From positions 1 through 64,000 of the forward strand of contig JAIYAT010000017.1 in assembly GCA_027488905.1 (NCBI GenBank): a stretch of DNA of 64,000 bases, written 5' to 3'. Each line of letters opens with the position of its first letter. Position 1 is the stretch's first letter. The position numbers were made by a program, and so were the translations under genes. The DNA is from Bacteroidota bacterium (GTDB lineage Bacteria; Bacteroidota; Bacteroidia; UKL13-3). Below, piece after piece: positions 54,059 to 62,188 of this stretch. Under the pieces are notes generated by a model, which saw nothing but the letters and a program-made list of their open reading frames with translations, did no database searches and had not been told where the DNA came from.

Positions 54059-54955
54059 ATGAAAGTAACACTTTATTTAATGACCCAAAAAGGTTACGAA
54101 GTATTAAAGGCATTAATTCAAAATAACTTTATTGAGTTAGTATCTGAGGTTGTTATTGGAAGAGATAAACAAATTCAAAAAGATTATGCAGATGATTTAA
54201 TTTTTATTTGTAAATCAAATAGTATCAAATTTTATGAACGTAATGAAGATTTTTTTTCAGAGTCTGACTATGAAATTGCAATTTCTTGGCGTTGGCTAAT
54301 TTCGCCAAAGTCTCATTCGAAATTGATAGTATTGCATGATTCTATTCTGCCTAAATATAGAGGCTTTGCACCGTTAGTAAATATGTTGATTAATAAAGAA
54401 ACGGAAATTGGTGTTTCGGCAATCTTTGCCTCAGAAGAGTATGATACTGGAGATATAATTTCTCAATCTTCAACCCCAATAGAATATCCTATAACTATTG
54501 CAAAGGCAATTGATTTGATTACTAAAAACTATGTAGAGGTTATAATAAGTATTTTCACTTGTTTTGTTAATGGGTTTGAAATTTCCTCTATTAAACAAAA
54601 TGAGGAATTAGCTACTTATAGTTTATGGCGTGATGAAAATGATTATTTAATTGATTGGAAAAAAGATGCAAATGAAATCCTTAGACTTATAAATGCGTTA
54701 TCGTTTCCTTATAAAGGAGCATCGACATTTATTAATGGAAAGCAAAAGGTTAGAGTAATTGAGGCAGAGATAGAACCTGATGTTAAAATAGAAAATCGTT
54801 CAGAAGGAAAAGTGATTTTTATAAAAAATCAATTCCCAATAGTAGTTTGTGGGTCGGGTTTAATTCGACTCAAAAAGGCATTTGATGAGGAAACTGGGAC
54901 TGATATTTTACCTCTAAAAAACTTTAGAATTAAATTTTCTTCCCAACTTTGTTAA
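54059..54955 (+). CDS. Formyltransferase-family protein, likely sugar N-formyltransferase
   Basis: A 298-residue protein with the N-10-formyl-tetrahydrofolate formyltransferase fold (compare Fmt). Key region: VLHDSILPKYRGFAPLVNM (about residue 99), then EEYDTGDIISQS (about 130). The catalytic His and Asp are present, but the usual Asn two residues before His is Val here. A C-terminal OB-like part (RLINALSFPYKGASTFINGKQ) follows. It probably formylates an amino-sugar for a surface glycan, given the downstream aminotransferase and acetyltransferase. Too short for the usual Fmt and not next to def. Confidence 0.75.
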   Translation: MKVTLYLMTQKGYEVLKALIQNNFIELVSEVVIGRDKQIQKDYADDLIFICKSNSIKFYERNEDFFSESDYEIAISWRWLISPKSHSKLIVLHDSILPKYRGFAPLVNMLINKETEIGVSAIFASEEYDTGDIISQSSTPIEYPITIAKAIDLITKNYVEVIISIFTCFVNGFEISSIKQNEELATYSLWRDENDYLIDWKKDANEILRLINALSFPYKGASTFINGKQKVRVIEAEIEPDVKIENRSEGKVIFIKNQFPIVVCGSGLIRLKKAFDEETGTDILPLKNFRIKFSSQLC

Positions 54956-55288
54956 TTCATTAAAGTTAAAGTTGCTTCTGGAGCTTTATTTTTAAAGCTA
55001 ATCTTTACCTAATCTGGGTACTAAAAATTGTTTGAAGTAAGTGAAAAACGCTTGTATATTTAATTAAAAGCCATATTTTTTGGTATACTCTTGGCTAGAG
55101 TTGATTATAGAAATATCCTTTTTCATAAAAAAAATTTGCTTATTTTCGAATAAATTTATTTAGGCCCTTGTAAGTTCAAACTAATTGAGCAGACGATTAG
55201 TTTGTGATATTTGGTTTTCAATTTTAGGCCAATATGTTAAGATACTACCAATTGAAAGAACTGAAAATCGAAATAGAATGTTAATTTA
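54956..55288. other. Intergenic region with one hairpin
   Basis: A 333-base AT-rich gap. The only structure seen is a perfect 9-bp inverted repeat, CAAACTAAT and ATTAGTTTG, with a 10-base loop (55177-55204), not followed by a T-run. No ORF worth reporting, tRNA or exact promoter. Confidence 0.6.
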
Positions 55289-56437
55289 ATGAGAATTGTA
55301 TATTTAACTATAGCAAAATTTAATAAGCGTGATTATTTCAGATTTGGAGTTGATTATTTTACTTCGAAAGGCGTGCAAGTTGAAGTTTGGAATATTTCAA
55401 AATTGATTTTTCAAGAGTACCATGAAGACTATATACCTCCAGATTATTTAAAATCTGATAATTATATAGAGTTTGAAAGTTACATGGAACTCAATGCAAA
55501 AATGTTAATATTAACAAAATCTGACTTTTTAATTGATTTCAACGGACAATATCATAATTCAGAACTAATTAATTTGAATGGAATTACCAATGTCATAAAA
55601 GTTGTAATTAATAATAAGCCAAGTAAGCACGATAATTTATATGTAGCTTACTTTGTAAAGATTTTAATAGCCTTTCTTAATTTTAAAGTATTTAGGTGGG
55701 TAAGTTTCTTTAGAAATTCAACGGCTAAAAAATATGATGGCGTAATTTTAGGTGGTTTTCTTTCATATAGTTTATTGAAGATAGCTGAGTTGAAATTGCC
55801 AATTCATACTATTAAAACGCATGCGCTCGATTATGATGTGTATTTAACGCAAAAAAATAGTAATACCAGAGTTTTAGACGATGAATATTGTGTTTTTCTT
55901 GATGAAGCAGTCGTGAACCATCCAGATTTAAAGAGTTTTGGAGTATTGGGTTCTATGAAACTTTGCGATACTCAAACTTATTACGAGGAGCTAAATGCTT
56001 TTATGGACTTTGTAGAAGATATATTTAAGATAAAGGTGGTAATAAGTGCTCATCCAAGAGTTAGCTATTTAAATGAGAATGTTTTTAAGCAAAGAGAGGT
56101 ATTTTATGGTCATTCGAATGAGTTAATACGGAATGCTAAATTTGTATTTGGGCATACTTCTAATTCTATGCATTATGCTGTTTTGTATCAAAAATGCATT
56201 TTGTTTCTAGACTCAAATAGCTATGATTCGAAATTTAGAAATATAATTAAGAAAAAGTCAATGATTCTAAATGCTCAGTGTTTCGATATTTCTGAGTCTA
56301 TTCATCAAATTGAGATTAGACATGATGAAAAAAGCTATCATAGATTCATAGAAAATTATATCAAAGAAAAATCATCTAATAATATTAATTCATGGGAAAT
56401 TTTATATAATGACTTTAAAAAAATTAAAAAATCATAA
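55289..56437 (+). CDS. Uncharacterised protein of the surface-glycan cluster
   Basis: A 382-residue protein I do not recognise. It has a Rossmann-like N-terminal region (MRIVYLTIAKFN, then VEVWNISKLIF) and a second half with KVVISAHPRVSYLNENVFK (about 250) and NAKFVFGHTSNSMHYAVLY (about 288). An HP motif followed by a Gly-His-Thr-Ser loop is reminiscent of GT-B sugar or phosphate-polyol transferases, but this is only a resemblance. No membrane helix or signal. Position among glycosyltransferases supports a role in polysaccharide assembly. Base composition is more AT-rich than the window average. Confidence 0.55.
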   Translation: MRIVYLTIAKFNKRDYFRFGVDYFTSKGVQVEVWNISKLIFQEYHEDYIPPDYLKSDNYIEFESYMELNAKMLILTKSDFLIDFNGQYHNSELINLNGITNVIKVVINNKPSKHDNLYVAYFVKILIAFLNFKVFRWVSFFRNSTAKKYDGVILGGFLSYSLLKIAELKLPIHTIKTHALDYDVYLTQKNSNTRVLDDEYCVFLDEAVVNHPDLKSFGVLGSMKLCDTQTYYEELNAFMDFVEDIFKIKVVISAHPRVSYLNENVFKQREVFYGHSNELIRNAKFVFGHTSNSMHYAVLYQKCILFLDSNSYDSKFRNIIKKKSMILNAQCFDISESIHQIEIRHDEKSYHRFIENYIKEKSSNNINSWEILYNDFKKIKKS

Positions 56438-56453
56438 ACTTAAATAGTTCCTA

Positions 56454-57992
56454 TCATGGTTTGATTTTAAAAATTTCTAATATTTTGCTATTCCTTAATG
56501 AAATTGAATAAATACTTTTATTCTTGAATTCTATGTAATCATCTGGGTGGTATCTATAATTGGTAACAAAATAATCTGCACTGTCAAAGGTACTTACACA
56601 TTGAAATTTCTGCTTTTTTTCATTTGGCAATAATGATAAATTGAAAAGGCCATTTTTAGGTTTAAAATGGACCTTTATTGTGTCTTCTTTTGCATAATCA
56701 TATAGATAATCTAAAGCTTGATTAAATGATGTTCCCCAATAATCTTGTTCAAAATTTTTTCTTATATATTCTGGTTTGGTACTTACCAATTGATTGAAGT
56801 AAATATGATGGTTTGGGAAAGTTTTTACAGCTAAAAAAACTTCATATGAAATAATTAAAGAAAAGGTAATTATCATGTAATTTAATCTTACTTTTTTTTC
56901 TATTAATTCTAACATATAACCGGCTAGCAGCACAAATCCTGGATATATAAAAAATAAATGCCGCCAGCTATCATACAATACTGATTTAAAGACAATTACT
57001 GCAAGTATTGGAGAGATAAAGTAAATTATCAAAACTATTTTAATTCGACCACTTGCAGAAAAATAATACAACTTTGGATTTTTTATAAAACCATAAACGG
57101 AAAGGAAAATATATCCTAATCCTAAGATTAAATAGGCTAATGGAGTTGTTAAAAAGAAATAAATAAAAAAATAATCCCAACCAATATTAATGCTTTTTCT
57201 TTGAATTCCTAAAACTAAAACTTCCCCTTTATATCGAACGAATTTTGACATATTTATTATAGCTGTAGAAAAGTTACTCATTGTGTTTTCCCATAAATAT
57301 GGCCAAGAAATAAGAACTGTTGCTGTAATGCTAAATATCAAAAGACCTAAACCTGTTAAAGTGGGTTTAAGCTCCTTAAAAAGACTAGGTTTTAAGAATA
57401 AAAAGACCAAAAAAGTTGGAAAGAAAATTAATCCAATTACTCTAATACTAATTACTAATCCAAATGCAACTCCAAATTTTAACAAGTCAATATTACGTTT
57501 GCTAACCTCAGCTTTCAAAAGGTAAAAGAGGCTAATTACAAGCATAGACATAAAGACAATATCCTTTGAATTATAAAAGGAATGCCCATAAATAACAGGG
57601 TTAAATAGATAAATTATTAAGGACATTATGGCAATTCTATAATTTGAAAAGATTTGTAAACCAATTCTATAAAAATAAATTGCACTAAATAGAAATAGAA
57701 AATGTGTTACTAGGTGGCGCATCAAGTATAATTCTCTTAGGTCATTAATTCTTAAGAGTTTTTCGAGGCCAATAAGTAGAATTTCAAAAATTGCACCATA
57801 ATCTCGGTCATGAAATTCTAATAATTGCTTATCTACCTTGAAGATATAATTAAAATTTACTAACCCAACTCTCCTTGAATAATATTCATCCCATGAAATA
57901 CCGTAATGTTGAAAAGTGAGAATACCAATGACAGCCAAGATTAGAACAATTATGTAGCCAAGGTTTTTTTGTAGAAGTATATTCAAAGTCAA
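56454..57992 (-). CDS. GT-C membrane glycosyltransferase (ArnT/PMT-like)
   Basis: A 512-residue polytopic protein with about 11 membrane helices. After the first helix comes GISWDEYYSRRVGLVNFNY, the acidic loop motif (W-D-E) expected of GT39/GT83-type transferases that use polyprenyl-phosphate sugars, followed by HDRDYGAIFE. A soluble domain forms the C-terminal 110 residues. It probably transfers a sugar on the outer face of the inner membrane. The frame has no ATG near the start; TTG 57992 is used. The adjacent GT2 gene would make the lipid-linked donor. Confidence 0.72.
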   Translation of the reverse strand: MTLNILLQKNLGYIIVLILAVIGILTFQHYGISWDEYYSRRVGLVNFNYIFKVDKQLLEFHDRDYGAIFEILLIGLEKLLRINDLRELYLMRHLVTHFLFLFSAIYFYRIGLQIFSNYRIAIMSLIIYLFNPVIYGHSFYNSKDIVFMSMLVISLFYLLKAEVSKRNIDLLKFGVAFGLVISIRVIGLIFFPTFLVFLFLKPSLFKELKPTLTGLGLLIFSITATVLISWPYLWENTMSNFSTAIINMSKFVRYKGEVLVLGIQRKSINIGWDYFFIYFFLTTPLAYLILGLGYIFLSVYGFIKNPKLYYFSASGRIKIVLIIYFISPILAVIVFKSVLYDSWRHLFFIYPGFVLLAGYMLELIEKKVRLNYMIITFSLIISYEVFLAVKTFPNHHIYFNQLVSTKPEYIRKNFEQDYWGTSFNQALDYLYDYAKEDTIKVHFKPKNGLFNLSLLPNEKKQKFQCVSTFDSADYFVTNYRYHPDDYIEFKNKSIYSISLRNSKILEIFKIKP

Positions 57993-58029
57993 TAGTATAA
58001 AATTGTTGTTTTTAAAAGTTAAATCTCAA

Positions 58030-58953
58030 TTAACGTATTATATTACAATTGTCTGTATAGCTTTTTTGAGTTAGAATTTTCTTGAAAGAAACAAGTAATA
58101 ATCCTAAAATTATTGTACAAATTAATATAAGTGTAATGATTATAAGCCCAAGCATCGAGGAACTGGCCCAACCCAAAATGGCGGTTTGGGCTTTATATTT
58201 TGAATAAATGATATAACTACCAAAAGTTAAATCTAATATTAAAAAAAGCACAGTCATCCTCATTAAAAAGTATAATACTTCTTCCGAAAATTCTATAAGT
58301 GAATACAAGCCATGCAAAATCAAACTCTTTTGGTTCATTTTTGAATTGCCATGAACTCTCTTTCTTCGGTCAAATTTAATTTTTATTATTGAACATTTTT
58401 GCTTGTATAGAAAACTGGGATAATGAATAAAATTTTGGTTAGCTATTGATTTTAATAATTTAACACTAATCATTGAGTAATTTCCAAATGATATTTTTTT
58501 ACCAGTTATTATATTGAAAAGTTGTCTATATATAAAATAACCTAACTTGAATCTCATGTTTTCATATCTCTTACCCCTTTCTACAAAAACAATATCATAT
58601 TTTTCAATTTCAATTAACTTTAGTATTGCATTAGGATCATCTTCACCATCTCCATCCATTATTATGATACCATTTTCCAAGTTGAAATTACTCTCAGCAT
58701 ATGCAAGACCTTGCCTTATAGCTTCTTGATGCCCAACATTGCTTTTTAATGAAATAGCTTTTAGAATTAAATTAAATGAATTAAATTCAAATGACTTTAT
58801 TAACTCTGCAGAATTGTCTAGTGAGCAATCGTCAACTATTAAAATAGTGAAATAAAATTCTGTTTTACATAGTATTAACTCAATTTCTGAAAGAAATGAT
58901 TTAAGTCCTGATGCTTCATTATAACAAGGTATAATAATTAAATAAGATTTCAT
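58030..58953 (-). CDS. Family 2 glycosyltransferase (GtrB/DPM1-like)
   Basis: A 307-residue GT2 enzyme with a GT-A domain (1-215): LIIIPCYNEASGLKSFLSE, IVDDCSLDNSAELI, and the catalytic IIMDGDGEDDPNAIL (about 95). Two C-terminal membrane helices follow (about 240-300). This layout matches enzymes that attach a sugar to undecaprenyl or dolichyl phosphate. Together with the GT-C protein 37 bases downstream it forms a plausible donor-and-transferase pair. Confidence 0.85.
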   Translation of the reverse strand: MKSYLIIIPCYNEASGLKSFLSEIELILCKTEFYFTILIVDDCSLDNSAELIKSFEFNSFNLILKAISLKSNVGHQEAIRQGLAYAESNFNLENGIIIMDGDGEDDPNAILKLIEIEKYDIVFVERGKRYENMRFKLGYFIYRQLFNIITGKKISFGNYSMISVKLLKSIANQNFIHYPSFLYKQKCSIIKIKFDRRKRVHGNSKMNQKSLILHGLYSLIEFSEEVLYFLMRMTVLFLILDLTFGSYIIYSKYKAQTAILGWASSSMLGLIIITLILICTIILGLLLVSFKKILTQKSYTDNCNIIR

Positions 58954-59060
58954 TTTGAGCGAAATTGAAAATTGAAATTTATAAATTTCATTATTTTATT
59001 TTCTTTTATTTAGACAATTGGTTATAAATAGATCACTTCACTTCTTGATTCTCCAATACA

Positions 59061-59822
59061 TTATTTGTTGCAGATCAAATAATTAGATAAGCCTGGCAGT
59101 TTGATGCCAATTTTGTTTAAAATGAATGTAAATTTAAAATCAGTTATTAAGCAAGTTTTTACAAATTTAGTTACGTTTTTGCCCCTATCCCAATCAACCA
59201 AACCTGAAGAATTTTTTGCACTTGGTTTAATTTTCTCATAAATCACCTGAAGCAATCTTGGTAATATTAAGCTAAAAAAGAAATAACCAACTTGTTCTGT
59301 TTTTAACCCTGCACCCTTAACTAAGTTAGATAGGCTTTTGTTTGTATATCTTCTAAAATGCCCAAGGAAAACATCGTGGCTGCAAAATAGATTTTGATAG
59401 GCAGGCACAGTAATCACGAATTTAGTTCCAGTACCAATAAACTTTTTATAAACTAAGGAACTTAAAAAAGTTTTGTCATCATTAATATGCTCAAGTACAT
59501 CCATTAATAAAACGCAATCAACATCCAAATCAGTTGGAATTAAATCTAGGTTTTTAAATAATTCAATATTGTTGTTTTTAGATTTATAAAAACTTATTAA
59601 CTCATCTGTAAAGGCTGTATCAACTGCTAAGTACCTTGCTTTAGGGAATAATTTATTTAAAGAGTCTATTACAAATGTATCTCCACAACCTACATCCAAA
59701 ATAGTTGGATTAGGTTTCCCCTTGAATACATCTTTTAAAAAAAAGGTGAGAATCTCAAAACGGGCAAACTCCCATGGATGCCTATTTTCATTTTTCTTAT
59801 TTTTTACTTCTATTAAATCCAT
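59061..59822 (-). CDS. Class I SAM-dependent methyltransferase
   Basis: A 253-residue methyltransferase with motif I TILDVGCGDTFVIDSL (about residue 40), an acidic residue in YLAVDTAF, and motif post I DVDCVLLMDVLEHINDD (about 103), the DVLEH pattern of UbiE/COQ5-like enzymes. The C-terminal region is hydrophobic in part (YFFFSLILPRLLQVI). It may methylate a glycan or lipid carrier; the substrate is unknown. The gene is the first of the minus-strand trio of glycan genes. Confidence 0.83.
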   Translation of the reverse strand: MDLIEVKNKKNENRHPWEFARFEILTFFLKDVFKGKPNPTILDVGCGDTFVIDSLNKLFPKARYLAVDTAFTDELISFYKSKNNNIELFKNLDLIPTDLDVDCVLLMDVLEHINDDKTFLSSLVYKKFIGTGTKFVITVPAYQNLFCSHDVFLGHFRRYTNKSLSNLVKGAGLKTEQVGYFFFSLILPRLLQVIYEKIKPSAKNSSGLVDWDRGKNVTKFVKTCLITDFKFTFILNKIGIKLPGLSNYLICNK

Positions 59823-59956
59823 TTATTATCTATTTAGCTGTTAATTTAAGGCAGGTGTTTATTGAACCTATACTTGAGTGTTAAAAAAATTTAAATCTAG
59901 TTTTATTTTCGAGAATATAAATAATTATATATTTAAAAAATTTGATAATAACTTTA

Positions 59957-60103
59957 TTAATTTTTAAAATTAGTTTTATAAATAAGGTCTGATTTTAATA
60001 TGATTTTAGTGAAAAGTGCCCTTATTATAGTTAAAAAGATAAATAAAGATACGACAATATCCGAAACTATTAAGAAAGCTAAGTAAATCAAAATTGCCAT
60101 CAT
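59957..60103 (-). CDS. Possible small membrane protein
   Basis: A 48-codon open frame starting with two ATGs (60103, 60100). The product is almost all hydrophobic (LIYLAFLIVSDIVVSLFIFL) with a basic tail ending KTNFKN. In AT-rich DNA such frames arise by chance, so this is uncertain. It lies 19 bases after another small frame in the same direction, in a gap of 538 bases without other genes. Confidence 0.25.
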   Translation of the reverse strand: MMAILIYLAFLIVSDIVVSLFIFLTIIRALFTKIILKSDLIYKTNFKN

Positions 60104-60122
60104 AGAATCTATTCTCTATCAG

Positions 60123-60266
60123 CTAAAATTGATCTTTTATTCCCTGTTCACTCATGTTAAAGAGTGTCCAAACATCCCCCAATACACCCTTATTTATTAA
60201 ATAAAATAGATTCATTACCAAGGTAAATGAAACCATAAAAATGGGTTTATTCTGGTTAATATTCAT
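60123..60266 (-). CDS. Possible small membrane protein
   Basis: A 47-codon frame from ATG 60266 with a central hydrophobic stretch (IFMVSFTLVMNLFYLI) and a short polar C-terminal part (NMSEQGIKDQF). No family recognised. The rest of the gap (59823-59956 and 60267-60360) shows no other structure apart from AT-rich sequence. Confidence 0.25.
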   Translation of the reverse strand: MNINQNKPIFMVSFTLVMNLFYLINKGVLGDVWTLFNMSEQGIKDQF

Positions 60267-60360
60267 TTTAAATCAAAAAAATCAATTCAAAAATAGAATA
60301 TATTAAATAATTCACTAATTTATTCTAATAATTAGATTCAATTTATTCTAATAACTATTT

Positions 60361-61632
60361 CTAATTATTACTATTCTTTGATTCAGGTTTTACTCTAAAA
60401 ATCAACCTCAAAGAACTATCGCTTGAGAAATAGGCCCAACTCCAATGGATTAAAATAATTAGCTTATTTCTAACACTTAAAATAAGCATAAGATGTAAAA
60501 ACATCCAAACCAGCCAAGCGATAAATCCTTTGAAACGCATAAAAGGTAAATCTACCACTGCTTTGTTTTTTCCTATGGTGGCCATTGCTCCTAAATCTAA
60601 ATACTCATATTCTTTTGACGCTTTAGTTTGTAAGGCTCTCTTAAAGTTTTTTGCCAAATTCTTAGCTTGATTAATAGCAACGTTTGCCACCTGAGGATGA
60701 CCTTTAGGATATAACGGAGTTTCCATATAAGCAATATCACCAATGGCATAGATATCGTTGTGATTATAAATAGCATTAAACCTGTCTACTTTATATCTTG
60801 AATTAGGTAAATAGGCTTCTGCAACTAAACCTGGCAAGATATTGCCACTTACGCCAGCAGCCCAAATTAAAGTAGACGTTTCCAGAGTTTTGCCATTGCT
60901 AAGCAGGGCAACTTTTCCATCATAATCTTTTACAAAAGTTTCTGTAATAATTTCAACGCCCATTTGATTTAGGTATTTTTCAGAAGAAACTTTGGCCAAA
61001 TCACTCATATTGTTTAAAGTATGAGCACTTCCTTCAACCAAAATCACCTTCATTTTTTTTGCATCAATTAGAGGGTATTCTTCTGGTAAAACACTTTTAA
61101 TAATTTCACTAAAGGCTCCTGCTAGTTCAACTCCTGTTGGCCCTCCGCCCACAATTACGATGTTATTTCGCGGATTACTTTTTTCTTGAGAACTTGATGA
61201 AAGTGCTTCGAACAATTCTAAAAGATGATTTCTAACCTGAATGGCTTCTGTGGTCGATTTTAAAGTAAAGGCATTTTGTTGAATGTTAGCGTTGTTGAAA
61301 AAATTGGTTTTGCAGCCAGTGGCAATCACCAATTTATCGTAGGCTATTTCTTCTATGTTGGTTTGAACCAACTTAGCAGTGGGATTTATGCTGAGGACTT
61401 CGCACATTTTCACTGAAATATGCTTTTTGTTTCTAAAAATATTCCTGATTGGAAATGAAATAGATGAAGGCTCTAATTGCGCAGCGGCAACCTGATAAAA
61501 CAAAGGTTGAAATTGGTGGTGATTTAAACGATCAATTAACACAATATCAAAAAGTTTAGCATCTAAACTTTTTGCAAGAGAAAGGCCTGCAAATCCTGCC
61601 CCAAGAATTACAATGGTTTGTTTTGTTTGCAT
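60361..61632 (-). CDS. ndh: Type II NADH dehydrogenase (NDH-2-like)
   Basis: A 423-residue flavoprotein. The FAD-binding start is TIVILGAGFAGLSLAKSLD (about residue 8), followed by HHQFQPLFYQVAAAQLEPSSI typical of NDH-2, and the NADH-binding IVIVGGGPTGVELAGAF (about 152). The second FAD motif is NDIYAIGDIAYM (about 281). A hydrophobic region near the C-terminus (FKGFIAWLVWMFLHLMLI) anchors it to the inner membrane. It feeds electrons to quinone without pumping protons. ATG 61632 is chosen: an earlier start would overlap the DUF2007 gene. Confidence 0.88.
   Translation of the reverse strand: MQTKQTIVILGAGFAGLSLAKSLDAKLFDIVLIDRLNHHQFQPLFYQVAAAQLEPSSISFPIRNIFRNKKHISVKMCEVLSINPTAKLVQTNIEEIAYDKLVIATGCKTNFFNNANIQQNAFTLKSTTEAIQVRNHLLELFEALSSSSQEKSNPRNNIVIVGGGPTGVELAGAFSEIIKSVLPEEYPLIDAKKMKVILVEGSAHTLNNMSDLAKVSSEKYLNQMGVEIITETFVKDYDGKVALLSNGKTLETSTLIWAAGVSGNILPGLVAEAYLPNSRYKVDRFNAIYNHNDIYAIGDIAYMETPLYPKGHPQVANVAINQAKNLAKNFKRALQTKASKEYEYLDLGAMATIGKNKAVVDLPFMRFKGFIAWLVWMFLHLMLILSVRNKLIILIHWSWAYFSSDSSLRLIFRVKPESKNSNN
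61360..61371 (+). repeat. Iterated 12-mer, copy 9
   Basis: Exact copy in ndh, read on the coding strand as Leu-Val-Gln-Thr. It is the only copy in the last 10 kb, and ndh is a housekeeping gene inside the polysaccharide-rich region. Confidence 0.8.
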
Positions 61633-61636
61633 AATT

Positions 61637-61864
61637 TTAGGAGTTATTCTCGCTTTCGTAATCCTTAAGCACTTCAGTTGCTTTTTCAATGTCTTCTTCT
61701 AGCACTTGAAGTTTAATGCCTCCAATTGCATTAGAATACAATGGATTCATTAGGATTGTAAACTCATCCTTCACAAAAACAGGGATTCCAGAATCCTCAA
61801 GCATGCTTTTTAATAAAGTAATTTCTAAAGGATATTGAAAAGTGCGAAGGGTGACAAGGTGCAT
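61637..61864 (-). CDS. DUF2007 domain protein
   Basis: A 75-residue protein comprising one DUF2007 domain: FQYPLEITLLKSMLEDSGIPVFVKDE, then a Gly-Gly-Ile-Lys-Leu-Gln-Val strand and an acidic helix EEDIEKATEVL. The family may bind proteins or small signals, but the function is unproven. It lies 4 bases before ndh, likely in one transcript. Confidence 0.82.
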   Translation of the reverse strand: MHLVTLRTFQYPLEITLLKSMLEDSGIPVFVKDEFTILMNPLYSNAIGGIKLQVLEEDIEKATEVLKDYESENNS

Positions 61865-62188
61865 ATTCTAGTTTAGTTTTTTTAAACCTTATACAATGAA
61901 AAGCAATTAATTGATGAACTTGTTTTTATTAGGGGATAATTTGAGGATTAATAGGCACAATTTGCACAATTTTGTTCAAATCGAATTCTTAAAAACTACC
62001 AAGCTCCGCTTCCCCATTCTTTATTCAAAAAAAATTTCAATAATAATTCTGTTTAGATTTTTTTGACTTAGTTTTTTAGGTTAAACATAATAGAAATAGC
62101 ATAAACAATAGATTAAAAATTCCAAATTAAAAAAATTGAACTTGAATACAGCGAGTAAAAATTCACTTATGGGATTTAACAAAAATGA
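61865..62188. other. Intergenic region, no feature seen
   Basis: A 324-base AT-rich gap. I find no tRNA, terminator with a strong stem, exact promoter or credible small gene in it. Confidence 0.5.
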
